In this document: positions 1-10,785 of the stretch, one piece after another
Layout: the number at the start of each line of letters is the position of its first letter
Numbering within the stretch: the stretch's first letter is position 1
Assembly (NCBI GenBank): GCA_037044905.1
Contig: JBAOKB010000173.1
Location: 594,031 to 658,030 of the forward strand
From: Hortaea werneckii
Lineage: Eukaryota; Ascomycota; Dothideomycetes; Mycosphaerellales; Teratosphaeriaceae
Direction of reading: 5' to 3'
DNA: 64,000 nt
The notes under the pieces: model-generated
Seen by the model: only the letters and a program-made list of their open reading frames with translations
The model's database searches: none
Told to the model about the DNA's origin: nothing
Position numbers and translations under genes: made by a program

Positions 1-1095
1 TTGCTGTTTCTGCGCTCTCACGAGGGATATGCTTGGCTCTGTCGATTGGCGAACCAGGATCAGCCACGCTGATCCTTTCAGACATGGACTTTGGCTACGC
101 AATTTCAGTCTTCGGCCCGTCTTCACCTCCTTGGGCTGCAATCTCGGGCAACATGAATTACTGACAGCAGTGTAGCTTACCTTCCCTTTTTGGGCATCTC
201 TGTCCCTGATCTCCGACTGGAAGATTGTCTCTTCACCATGACGTTTATCAAGCCGAGTTGAGGGAGGACGATGTTGGATACGGTGCTGGTTAGGATCCCG
301 ATCACTAAATGCCTGACGGGCACCGGCCATTCTCGACATGGACAGCAGGCACAAATTCAAAGAGACGAGACTGAAAGCAAGGAAAGCAGGGAAAAAGGCC
401 ACTCGCAAGCAAGGTCTTTTGAAGTAGGCTGTCTTTTGCGCGTGTCGCTCCTTACATTACACAACAGAACATCCGCAACCTCAAACATGCGTTGATGCTT
501 TGAGACAACGTCAAGGGCACGGTAAGGGCATGTGCAGACGCCGAAGATCAGAGTGATCACAGTGTTGGGAAGATTACTGTTGTGGGTCGAATGGAAATCC
601 GAGCCGGGATCTTGAATGCAGCCAGAGAGGCTCAAAACTGTTCCATTCCAATCTGGGAGTAAAGACTCATGCTCGATATGGTATGAGGTTATCAAGAGGG
701 GAAAGGCGTTTGTTCAACGCTGAAACGGTTCTCCCTTCTCCGACTCATATCATGAGGTCGAAAGTAAGTTAAATGTGGGGCGTGTCTGTCTCCCAATCCA
801 TGCTTCCATTCAAATTCGTCGGTTCCAGTTTCCCTTGCGAAGTCTTTCACCATTGAAAAGGAACAAGTACAGCATCGCCCCCTCTTATTTTCGACACTGG
901 CGCAAAGATCGTGCCTTTCCTGATTAGGCTTATCTCCTTTTCAATGTGCGAGTGGCATCCTAATCTTTTCTCAATATGTCGTGTACCGCTGCATCTCTTA
1001 GCGGCGCTTGCGTATCCAGATTGTCGGAAGCGACATCTCAAGTTTTAATGCATCTCATGCATCTACCGGCGCTTTTCCACGGTTTCAATACATCC

Positions 1096-1127
1096 GCTTA
1101 TACGGCTTATACGGCTTACACGGCTTG
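1096..1127. repeat. short 9-bp tandem repeat
   Basis: About 3.5 units of GCTTATACG occur in tandem, the third unit having one change (GCTTACACG). The 9-bp period keeps frames open, so the 976-1164 (+) frame reads (AYT)n here, which is a by-product of the repeat. Confidence 0.75.
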
Positions 1128-2147
1128 TCTCGCCTGCCGCCCTTGGCAATGCTGTGTCCGATGACAAGTAAGGTACCTCCTGGTGCAACAAGTCTACCTC
1201 CACGTTCGAAACACTTAGCACTTACAAATGACGGACTAGAGCACAGCGCCAGTGCCATTTTCACTGAAACACGCTCCGTTGCCATCGTCTTTCGCTGCGT
1301 CCTTTGGCATCGTCCAAGAGCTGTAGTGCTATGGCTGCAGGTAGCGGAGGTACTGTTGCGTTGCACGTCGAAAATGTACGCAAGGGACAGGTCATCGCTT
1401 ATCGAGCCTTACACAGCATCCATAGGTTGCATCCGCTAGTTACCTGCCGCGAGACGAGGTCCGCGTCCTGACATGTACGCTGTTACACCAACATGTAGTC
1501 GATGGCGAACCGATCTTTGCCTTGGCGCATTATTCCCTGTTGGTGTGCTCCGTAGCAGTCGAAGAACCCCGACCGATATACATCTACTAGTCAGCCTCGG
1601 TTGTCACCTTATTTTGATGGCCATGCGACCAAAGCAAGACCAAAGCAGGCATCGCAAACTGCTTCGTCCACAGTCGATACCCATGTCCACGGGAATAGCC
1701 ATTGCATTTAACAGCATCACCCCTGGGATATGGTCAAAACGCCGGGCAGCACCCACGAAGCCAACGAAAGTCTTACAGGGCATTGCGGGTCAGAACTTCA
1801 AGATCCAAGAGATAGGAAGGAGAGGCCATAGGTATCTTGGTCGGAAGATGGTTCTTGACTGGAAGAGGCGTTGGCAGTGTCAACTCAAGCTTGGAACGTG
1901 AGCACTACATCTCGTTGCTCTCCTTGCTTCTCGTAGTTTTTTAGTTAGGCGAGCGTCCATTTGTCTATTAAAATATACTTGTGTAGGCAGCTGCCCATCG
2001 CGAAGGCCTTAGTTGAGGAGAACAGTTCTGTCTTCTTATAAATGCACCGTGAACGGCGAAGCCGTGGCTACCTGGGAATGCTGGCTGACATAGGAGGTGA
2101 GAGTGTTTCACGTTTTTTGGGGTGGGGTTCGAGGGAGGGTGGGGGAA

Positions 2148-2172
2148 GGGGGGGGGGGGGGGGGGGGGGGGG
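2148..2172. repeat. poly-G tract (25 nt)
   Basis: An uninterrupted run of 25 G follows a G-rich lead-in from about 2120. It is one of four G/C homopolymers of 25 nt or more in this window. Confidence 0.9.
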
Positions 2173-2923
2173 AGAAGGAGGAGGAGCTGGAAGGAAAGGC
2201 CGGCAAAGACGCAAGTTGGCCTTAATTCGGTCTATTCGACCCGTGCGTGCAAGTGAGAAGTGGCAGGCAATGCGTGGGGGCGATCTGAATCATTTGATAA
2301 TTATCTGGGTTGTTTAGTCCACTAAAGCTGCTTCGACTACCCGTTCTAAGTTATTGGCGGGATGAGCTGGGCGTGTGGTCCATAATTCGGCGGGCACCAA
2401 GTAATAAGTCGACCATGGTAAATACTACGGCGTGCTCGCAAGGTACTTTGCGTTGGGCTTGCAGCTTTTTTCGACACGAGCTTCAGCGATATCGAAGAAT
2501 CCAGCGCGTTGGTGAAGAAACGAGGAGTCCTTCGCTGCGTAGAGAGCGTGACCTGTCCGACTTCTAGGCGTCAGGTCGAAGGCTCACATGAGAGCGATCA
2601 GTCAGCCATCTAGTGGTAGACAGTTCCTGCAAGACGTGATTCCATGCGCCTGCACGTGACGAAGCGCTTCGAGACTCAACACGTGCAAACTGCGCCTGAG
2701 GGTGGTAGCACTTGCCCAGAGGCCAGATGACCATTGAGGTTTGGGCCGTCACCTGATAACCGTCCCACCGACACCTGCATACCCAATTCGCTGCCTGAGT
2801 CGGCACGGATGAACGGGAGGCGATATTTTCCATCATCTTGTGGCATCTCTTCAACCTTTCCTCCTTCATTCTTCTACTGCACCGAGACGCTGACCAGACC
2901 AAAGCGTAGCCAGCCCAATCATC

Positions 2924-3721
2924 ATGCTCTTCACCACCTCGAGAGAAACGTGGCTCGAAAATGTCGGACAAGGCCTCAATTCGGATGGCGAGACTCAAGG
3001 AAGCTCTGGTGAGCGATTCAAGAAAGCAGGCAGGACGTGCGACTCCGGGAAGCCCTGCACAAGCTGTAGGCATCAGAAGAAGGTGTGCGAATGGCGATAC
3101 GACAGCGACACGAGCGTCCAGTACTTCCCGGAAGGCACGAGGCCATCAAAATACTCGGATCTGCTCATCGATTGCTGTTATGACTGCACGCATGCGTCAA
3201 GGAAGCTGTTTGGGAGGGACGTTGTCGGCGATGGATGCTTCCCCTGCAGCGAGTGCCGAGCAAAGGCAGAGCGACAAAGGTCTCAGACGACAACCTGCCA
3301 CCAACCGCGGGGCGACGGAGGTGTCCAAGTACACACCGTGAGTCGCGGTAGCCGCGCCGCTCGCATGTCCACAAGTGTTGCGGCGTCCATTGACAAAATT
3401 GCGACTATGATCACGGGAGGGGCAACATTGCAACCGTGGGATGGAGGGGCGAGACAGGGCACTCCCAACGCGTCGACCGGGGAAAAGGCGGGGCCAGACC
3501 ATCCGAGCGAGCCGAGGAGCCCCGAGCTTGAAGGTCAGGATTCCGCGAGTGCGTGTGCTGTTACTACCGAGGATTTGAAGGTCTCACCACTGGATTCACA
3601 GCTAATAGAAAGGACGGACATCAGCTCCTTGCCATCCAACGCAGCCTGGCTGCGGAGGATCAAGGTCCATTCAAAAGGCTCTTCAATCCGTTTCTTTTCA
3701 ACTCTCAACGGATGCAAATAG
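2924..3721 (+). CDS. Cys-rich protein with a half Zn2Cys6-like motif
   Basis: An open frame of 265 codons starts with ATG. Residues about 38-56 read TCDSGKPCTSCRHQKKVCEW, which matches the second half of a fungal Zn2Cys6 cluster (C-x5-C-x2-C-x6-C). The expected first half (CxxCRxRKxxC) is not visible upstream. A second Cys-rich patch lies at about residues 84-130 (CYDC, then CFPCSEC, then a distant C). The rest is polar and Ser/Thr-rich, with no fungal transcription-factor middle domain. Two readings are possible: the 3' part of a regulator whose first exon is lost, with an acceptor such as GCAG just before the motif, or a decayed gene. DNA binding is inferred from the motif only. The start is the first ATG of the frame and may be wrong. 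Confidence 0.45.
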   Translation: MLFTTSRETWLENVGQGLNSDGETQGSSGERFKKAGRTCDSGKPCTSCRHQKKVCEWRYDSDTSVQYFPEGTRPSKYSDLLIDCCYDCTHASRKLFGRDVVGDGCFPCSECRAKAERQRSQTTTCHQPRGDGGVQVHTVSRGSRAARMSTSVAASIDKIATMITGGATLQPWDGGARQGTPNASTGEKAGPDHPSEPRSPELEGQDSASACAVTTEDLKVSPLDSQLIERTDISSLPSNAAWLRRIKVHSKGSSIRFFSTLNGCK

Positions 3722-5280
3722 GTAATAAACATCCACAGCTCTCGAGGGTCTGTCGACGAAAGAGCTGCTGATGCGTCAACAGGTATTACAATGTTTGCCG
3801 TCGGCTTCAAAAGGGCCAGTACTGACCACAACACTTATCGCCCAAGGCAAAAGGCTCAGTTTAGGATTGCGACAGCGACGTGGAGATTACCGGGAATGGC
3901 AATGATCACTTACCCTTCGATTGGGCGTACAGCTTCATATTGTTACGTTCTCTTGGGATCCTGTGAAAGCCACCGAAAGCCCAGCGCACGGGGGGGAAAT
4001 GCCGGGTGACTATGATGAGGAATTTTGATCAGCTGCTTCTCCATCGGCCATTCAACGGGAAAGTGTTACCGACTATCCATCGCTTTGGTCACGGCCTCTC
4101 TCTCACCAACACTTGTCCTGCTTCACCGGCCATATCGATATCATGGCTTCCAAATGATCTCATATCTTGCGGCACACGACGCTTCATCGAAAGCGCACTG
4201 TAAGCCCGCAACGTTTGGGTTGTACGGAGGAAGGGCAGTCTCGCTATGTGTTGGCGTCGCCGCTCGAAGAAGAGACATAACACAGGGGACCGATCATACG
4301 GTTGCGACGACATTGGCGGTTATGACATGTTCCATCTTGATAGGCAAATTGATAATGTTCTCTCACAATGGTTTGCCCTGTCTCGAGACAGGTGTTTTCC
4401 CAAGACAGTTGTGCTATTAATTGCGTTCCAGACGGGTTTGATCTCGAACAAGCTGCATAGTATATTAAGCTGCAGCTGTCGATAATGGCACTCGACACTG
4501 AGAAGAAGTACAGCCGTATGTTAGTATAGCAGCGTAATGGAAGCACCAGCCCTATGACTCCATCCAGTTCTATGCCCAGTGCGGTCACCATGCGCGCTTT
4601 TACGCTCCTTTCCATGTCCGTCGCTGTCCATGGGCCAGCACTCTTCTCATTCCCGAAGCTTTCCATCGGCGGCCCTTCGCGTCTAAGCGATCCATTTGAT
4701 ACTCGTATCTCTTGGGGCTTGCGCCCAGAAATTTGAGCTATGTGTCGACCTCCAGAAGCCTAGTTTGAGGGATTACGTCGATCGTGCGTGCATTGATATA
4801 GGTCATTACCGCTGCTGGAGTGCCTCGACCGGAAACGTTGGTCTCGAAGCGCGATACTGTCAGCCTTCCTGATGTGGCGGTGGTACACGTGTTAGTCAAT
4901 ACTGAATGGATCGGTGCACGCAAGCAGTTGAAAGCGTCGACCGAGCTGGAAAGACGGGTCAAATATCTAGACAAAGGAAGTTGACGTAGCGGACCGGCTT
5001 GGTTCCACTGCCTACTACTGTATAGGTAGCAGCTTCTCAGCAGTGGTGGTGGTCCATGGTTGGTACAGTAGCGCCTTGAAGAGCTTTGACCTTCCCCATG
5101 GCGCCGGCCCGCACGGTGCGACGCTGTGAAAGTACCCTCGGTACTTGGTACCTAGGTAGGTTTCTGGGAACGTTGGCTTCTCTGTACGGTTTCATTGTTC
5201 CAACTTCCAAGCTATACTGTCCCTTCCCACATACCGCTCTTTCAGAACGAGGTCTTTTGACGAGTCCCTATACTGTCACA
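3722..5280. other. stretch without a supported gene
   Basis: Short frames on both strands (at most 140 codons) overlap each other and show no motif. The last 200 bases before 5281 look like a promoter: pyrimidine-rich, with the palindrome TACCTAGGTA at 5149-5158. Confidence 0.45.
5149..5158. promoter_or_regulatory. palindrome TACCTAGGTA
   Basis: A perfect 10-bp palindrome about 120 bases upstream of the ATG at 5281. Exact copies recur at 40979-40988, 45794-45803 and 50003-50012, all outside supported coding sequence, with near matches at about 13879 and 40940. A role as a protein-binding site is inference. Confidence 0.4.
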
Positions 5281-5592
5281 ATGGCCTCAATTGCTTCTCA
5301 CCGCGTAGCCACCCCTCTTCTCTCCCCCGGCCAGCTAATTACTCTTGATGAACTCGGAAAAGTCCACAGACGGCCCATCCCTTCGTCCCAGTCCTCGCCT
5401 CAGTCCTCGCGTCATCACTCCACTGGTGCCGTGAATGATCCTGACGAACTTCGGCTGTTGCTCATTCGTCCTCCTGTCTTCAAAGTGATTTACGTGGGCT
5501 CTGCTTTGCACGCCACCACGATGCGTGAAACAACCATCAACCCACGAACCCAACTAACCCGTCTTTCCCTTTCCACAAGCCAAGTTACATAG
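5281..5592 (+). CDS. small hypothetical protein
   Basis: The ATG at 5281 sits in a good fungal context (GTCACAATGGCC) and opens a 103-codon frame that starts MASIASHRVATPLLSPGQ. The frame is open further upstream, but this ATG has the best context and follows a pyrimidine-rich leader. The product is basic and Ser/Pro-rich, with no signal peptide, membrane segment or domain that I recognise. It may be only the first exon of a longer, now broken gene, because the sequence beyond 5592 is low complexity. No function can be given. Confidence 0.35.
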   Translation: MASIASHRVATPLLSPGQLITLDELGKVHRRPIPSSQSSPQSSRHHSTGAVNDPDELRLLLIRPPVFKVIYVGSALHATTMRETTINPRTQLTRLSLSTSQVT

Positions 5593-5789
5593 TAGCGTTC
5601 GGGCCTTCTTACAAAGCAACTTAAAGTTTCCAACAAGACCTCAAGCCATCTAAGTTTCGTGGTAGAAGGCCAACGCCACCTTTTGCGGCTGGGAAAACTC
5701 TAGATGTCCGCCTATTTACCAAGAAATTTAATCGTCTTGGTGCTCCCCATGATCAAACGGGGGGAGTGCATTACAGCCCGAATAGAGGG

Positions 5790-6010
5790 ATTTGAAACGG
5801 AAGAAAAGGGGCCGGGAAGGGGTTATGTGTAAGGAAGAAATAAGGGAAAGAGAGTAGAGGTAGAAGACGGGGAAGTGGAGCAAGAACGAAACAGAAGTGA
5901 GCACTGGAGTAGACGATGGGGGAAGAAACTCGACATAAGAACGAAAGGAGAAGAAGAGATGAAGGGAGGGAGAGGGAAGGGCGGTGGAGAGAGGAGGTTG
6001 AGAGACTAAG
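5790..6010. repeat. polypurine stretch
   Basis: About 220 bases of the + strand are almost entirely A and G (GGAAG, GAGAG and AAGG runs). The minus frames that cross it become Ser/Leu/Phe-rich and should not be read as protein. Such tracts can form triplex DNA; here it simply separates two gene regions. Confidence 0.6.
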
Positions 6011-6212
6011 TACAGAGAAACATCGTCCATCATCCTCGAACAGTTCACCCAAAAATGAAGAAACCTCTTCAAGTTGCACGATATCCGAGAAATGAAAAGA
6101 GAGAAACCCCTTGAGACCTTTTCCATTGCATCGCCGCACAACCTCCTCTACCTCCCCATCGTCATCCCAGAACTCATCCACTTTCTCGGTCGAACTCTCC
6201 TAATTCCTCACT

Positions 6213-7620
6213 TCATCCTCCATCTCCCTCAACTCCTTTCTCGCAGCTAACATAGGCCCGGCATTCACTGCGGAATCCGCAGAAGCAAGGAAACCCGCTA
6301 CGGGCCCGGGCCCTATCATTGCACCTTATGCCGGAAATATCCTCCGTCTGCAGACCCCTAACTTGCTCGCCCTTAGGTGCCTTCGTCGGCCTTCTTACCC
6401 CCTCCGTCTTCTTAATATACTCCCTAATAGGGACCATAGCCGCCTCACGGCCTGCCGATGTTATATCGGACCCGGACATGACGGCCGAAAGTCTCACCAA
6501 AACATCTAGATCGAAAGTCTTCCCCTTCTCCTTCTCCTTCTCCTCCTGCTTCTCCTCCTCCTTCTCCTTCTTATTAGCCCTACTGCTTCTCCTCCCAGAA
6601 CCAATACTCCCACCATCCTCTTGTTGCCCGTCGTCCAGATTCCTAACGCCAAACGTCCCGCGATCAATCTTAGTATCCCTGAACGTCGTTTCAAAAATCC
6701 CTTCTCCTCTGCTCCCGCCCCAGGAACCCGACGGGGAACTTCTTCGGCATCCGTCTCAGAATCGTCTCATAAATTTCGCCTTCCTGGCGCCCAGCATCAG
6801 TATCCTCTGTCCGCCCTCCGCCCTGCTCCATACCAATGCGGCATAAACTCTGCCTTTCACGTGGGTAAAAACAATCCCGGGTCGCAAAGTATGCGGACGG
6901 CCGAGGCGAGTTTGTTGCTACCCCCATACTACTTCTCCGGGAGGGTGGAAATGTGCAGGTTCAGGAACGCGGCGCCGGATTCGCGCGTGAGGGCTTTAGC
7001 CAGCATGGTTTTGAGAGGAGGACGCTTGAGAGGGCGGTGAGGAGCGAGGAGGTGGTGCTGTCGAGGTGCAGCAGGGCTAGGAGGTAGATAACGGTTTCCC
7101 GGAGGTTGTCGATGATGGGGTCCAGGCCGCCGATGTCCGTGAACGTTACGGGGATTTCGGCTGAGGGAATGGCTTCCATTGCGATACTTCGTTCATCGGA
7201 GGTGAGGGTGAGCAGGGGTGGTGGGGGTCGCCTGGGGACGGGTTTGCGGAGTTTGCAGGAGCGACGGCGGTGGGGAGGTTGGGATAGGGAGCGCTGGGCG
7301 GTGTTGTTGTCGGAGTAGTCGAAGTCATCGTCATCCGTGGGAAGACGAGTCCCTGATGCCGGCGAGCATTGAGCGCAGCGAGAGGGTCAAGCCATCTAGA
7401 AGGCCGAAGATTAGGAGGAGGGATGGGATGAGAGTCCCGCGGAAGTGAAAGGAGAAGTAGAAAAGAAGCAGGCAAGGACGGGGAAAGTCAAGGGATGCCG
7501 CGGCAGTGGAGGGATTTGATCAAAGGTCAAACCGATGGAGCCGAGCGAGGCGAAGGCGGCTACAGGGCTGGAGGCGGGGAAGACGGTTGCTGATTCATGA
7601 CGATGGGGCCTGTTAAACAC
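6213..7620 (-). pseudogene. Msp1/ATAD1-like AAA ATPase, broken copy 1
   Basis: Msp1 removes mislocalised tail-anchored proteins from the outer mitochondrial membrane. Read 5' to 3' on the minus strand, pieces of the family appear in the right order: FTDIGGLDPIIDNLRETVIY (about 7150-7090), HLDSTTSSLLTALSSVLL, then in another frame KTMLAKAL and the LHISTLPEK segment (about 7020-6932), ILRRMPKKFPV (about 6800) and the C-terminal MSGSDI...REAAMVPIREYI (about 6480-6400). The Walker A core (GPPGCG) is missing: the text jumps from SVLL to KTMLAKAL with a frame change. The invariant W of EKWYG is a stop (TAG, 6929-6931), consistent with TGG to TAG. A K/E-rich insert (about 6510-6600) separates the parts. 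The copy cannot encode an active ATPase. Family assignment is strong; the exact ends are not certain. Confidence 0.75.
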
Positions 7621-8386
7621 TTTTCTTACCTCTTTCCTCTCGTTCTTTTATGATAAGAAACAGTTATGTGGAGTAGGGTACCAATGCTACCTACTATGTA
7701 TGTTACGGCCTGCTTTCTTTTGGGAAGAGAAGGGAATTGTCTGCATCAGTCGCACTGACATCTTTCGTTAACACGCGCGGGAGTTTTTTGCAACTTTAAA
7801 CCAGGTGTAATCTGAAAAGAAAAGGTAAATAAGTCCTCAATCGAGACGTCTGGGGTATTGTGGGTTCTGATTCTGGCTTGGGGTTCTCTGAAAATAAGAT
7901 GAGTAGTCTCGCTCGCCAAAGCTTTTGCAGTGGAGGGAGGATGGTCAGGGGTCGTTTATGGGAATGTGAGTTCTTTCTTGGTTTGATGTCCTGCAAAATG
8001 TTGCTGAGCCATGTCGCTCGTTAATGTTCTTGCAGTGCTCCTGCCATAAGCTGCTGTGTTTCAGCCTGATACCCCTGGGCCTTGATGAGAAGCTGTCCAA
8101 ACCGCCTCCGCATGTCTTCCGTCTTCCTCCCTTGGATTTACTCTTCAATCTTGATCTTCAGATCTTCCTTCGCAACATTGGACTTCCGGACGACGACCTT
8201 GGCCTTGCACACCGTTGTCATCTCCTCCATCTCTGGTTTTCGTGTTAGCACTGGTTACGCAAACAAGCAAGAGAGGCAAAGGGGGAAATCCATACGTTCT
8301 GGCCCATTCCGTTGCCGTACTCGCAAACAGTCGGAAAGACAGAGATCTGGAGGGCTCGTCCTAGGAGTTCGGTTTCCCCTTCATCA

Positions 8387-9317
8387 CTAGACCAGTGGCC
8401 CCATGCTCGCCATATCGTCGATCTCGTCGATGAAGACAACCGCGGGCTGCATTTTACTCGCGAGCGAGAACATGGCGGAGACCACTTTGTAGCTGACGCT
8501 GTCCTGCTTCTCCGCGAGGGTCGAGATATGCAGGCTCAGGAAAGCGGCGCTGCAGTCACGCGCCAGGGCTTTGACCAGCACGGTTTGGCCGCAGCCGGAA
8601 GGTCCGTAGAGCAGGATGCCCAGGAGAGGGGTGAGGAGCAAGGAAATGGTGGTTACAGGTGGGAGAGGTTGATCGAGTAGATGACAGTCTCGCGGAGGTC
8701 GGCAATGATCGGGTCTAACCCTCCAATGTCGATGAAGGTTATGGGGATTTGTGTGGGCGAGATTACTTCCATTGCGGGGGTCTATTCGGAGGAGCCCCGG
8801 GGCAAGAGTAGATGGCGGGGTTGGGTGGACGGGGGATTGCGGGAGCGACGACGGCGAGGGCGATGGGAGACGCGAGTGGTGGTGTCATTGTTGGAGCAGG
8901 CGAAGCCAGTCTAAGTTGGAAAAGTCCTCTCCCTCCGATATCTCGTTCTTGAGTTGTCAGTCGCGGTTGGAGAAATGGATTGGAGACGGAAGTTGGCGGC
9001 CAGGGCTTTCTGTCGGGCTTAGTAGTATGCGTTCCGAAACCAATCTGACCACTGGCGCTGCTGACACTAAACCCCATCTCCGCCGTCACAGCACGCTGCG
9101 TAGGTGGTGTATTCGGGCTTTCCTGTGGTAGTGGCCCGTCCTTATGGGTTAGAATACTGCTGATTCCTGAGACACGGCCAAACGGTTCGTCTCCCGCAAA
9201 TTGAATATTTGAATACTCAGCAAGTTGAACAGACGAGTCCCCTAGCATGTTGAGCAGGCGAGTCCTCGTAATTGTCGGCACCACGGCCATCGAAAATAGC
9301 GATTCCCGGGCGCTCAT
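8387..9317 (-). pseudogene. Msp1/ATAD1-like AAA ATPase, broken copy 2
   Basis: A second copy lies upstream of copy 1 on the same strand. It begins with a divergent, Pro/Thr-rich frame (9317-8763). Then, in another frame, comes ITFIDIGGLDPIIADLRETV (about 8750-8690), and after a further frame change LLGILLYGPSGCGQTVLVKA (about 8620-8560), the LHISTLAEK segment and AVVFIDEIDD (Walker B, about 8430). The Walker A lysine is replaced by Q (GPSGCGQT), and EKWYG is changed to EKQDS. Text after Walker B no longer resembles the family. Parts of 8000-8250 on the minus strand look K/E-rich and may be further remnants. Two damaged copies in tandem suggest an old local duplication followed by decay. Confidence 0.7.
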
Positions 9318-9665
9318 CAGTCCGGTTGCCCAAATCTGTACTCATCGTTTCGCCACCATCATGAGGTCTCGATGCTTCTGGAGCTTGCGGCTGGCCAATA
9401 ATGGGAATTTCGGTCGTTGCTGATGTCCTTGGTCCAATTTAGCCGGTTCCTCTCTTTTATGTGTCTTGAGAACCCCTCTTGCGCTTCTGTGGAAGTATGC
9501 GCAGCGATGCTCCAACGCTAGGAGACCCGCTGTCGTTTGTCAAGCGGGAAGCGCGGCTTCGAGTAGGTTGAGCAGAGCTCTCCGTGGCTTCTACCTCCCC
9601 TGGATGCTGGACTGTGACACGAGTGCCGGGCACTTCTTCGCCGACGGTAGTCCTCAGCGTTTGGC

Positions 9666-10133
9666 TCATTTGTATCCGTATTTTGTAGGCACCTCTGTTC
9701 TTTCGAGATAGTTTGGTGTTGCCACATATGCGACATGTCTTGCATCGGTCAAGTAGATCAGCTTTGGGCGTCTGTTTGGAAATGTCGGGGCCTTCAGAGC
9801 GAGCAGCAGGTCTTGGTCTTGATCAAAATATGCCGTTTTTGCTGAAAACTTGGGAGTGCAGTATACCGGACATTCGCAGAACGGCATCTCGAGCAGGGTT
9901 CCGGTCTGAAACGATATTTCTGACTCATCCAGTTGCATCGTGCTCGAGTCGGTTGCTGACTGGCGACTGGCATTTGAAGAGCGAGAGCTTGCCCCTTCTG
10001 TATCATCTTCTTGTGCCAATGTCGATTGACTTGCTGACTGGCCGCATCCGAATGAAGAGCGGGTGAGGTGGAAGCCATCCTCTTCGCCATACAGCAACTC
10101 AACGGCCTTGCGAAGCTCTCGCTCAGATGACAT
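9666..10133 (-). CDS. hypothetical protein (possibly first exon)
   Basis: An ATG-started frame of 155 codons begins MSSERELRKAVELLYGEEDG. It is Ser/Gln-rich in the middle, with a short Cys patch (CECPVYC) and a hydrophobic stretch LLLALKAP, and ends shortly after TDARHVAYVATP. Downstream, 9669-9457 continues in another frame with a Thr/Ser-rich stretch and a basic tail (PQKRKRGSQDT), which could be a second exon, but I see no clean GT...AG pair joining them. No known domain is recognised. Protein-like composition is the only support. Confidence 0.4.
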   Translation of the reverse strand: MSSERELRKAVELLYGEEDGFHLTRSSFGCGQSASQSTLAQEDDTEGASSRSSNASRQSATDSSTMQLDESEISFQTGTLLEMPFCECPVYCTPKFSAKTAYFDQDQDLLLALKAPTFPNRRPKLIYLTDARHVAYVATPNYLERTEVPTKYGYK

Positions 10134-10785
10134 ACACCGACGCGCTTCAGCAAAGTCGACGTGTCACTGGAGAACCAAGCCGCCCTTAAGCCCTGTCGGC
10201 ATCTTGATCTCTCTCGTTGTCGAAAGCTTTGGCCACTAAATCGACAGGATCCAGAGACGGCTACGGTAGGCGGTGATCCGTGTCTTCTATCCAACGCGCC
10301 CTCTTCGCTACGTGCGTTGTCCCTTCCTCATGTCTAAACAAAAGTCGCTTCCTCTTTATTGTACATTACGGCTGCTCAGAGATGGTTCTGGCGCTAGGGA
10401 CGGAGAGACTTTTGCTGTCGTTGCAGGTCGTCTCCGTCGAGCGGGTTGCATTGTCTAGCAAAGCGTGTGCTTCTGCGTTCGTCCGCTGCCCGAGGCGCAG
10501 CGCTGGTCACGCGAGGGACAGATCTTCCAGCCATAAGGGCAAAGTGATGGCGGCTCCAACCCGCTAGAACTGTGAGGGGCAAAAGCTGTTGACCGGCTCC
10601 TAAAGAATAATAATATTTGTACGGAAAACCTGAAGCACGGAGCATTGGGCACGCGGGGAAGAGCGGAGGAGGCTAGCGTGCCAAGAAAGAGGGTCCCCAT
10701 GGTCGCAACCGGTTGCTCGTGAGCTCGTCATGCTAGCCCCGAAGCATCTTGATCTCGTACTCCGCTCAAACGTGCGAGTATCATT

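Larger units (their letters stand above)
1..2923. other. stretch without a supported gene
   Basis: Only short overlapping open frames (up to about 143 codons) occur on both strands. None shows a recognisable motif, a clear start context or a convincing intron chain. Small runs such as 1473-1901 (+) are basic and low in pattern. The stretch holds a short 9-bp tandem repeat near 1.1 kb and a 25-nt G run near 2.15 kb. It reads as intergenic or strongly decayed DNA. Confidence 0.5.

Noticed and set aside
5728..6181. Two overlapping minus frames of about 136 codons
   Set aside because: Leu/Ser/Phe-rich text caused by the polypurine stretch of the other strand.
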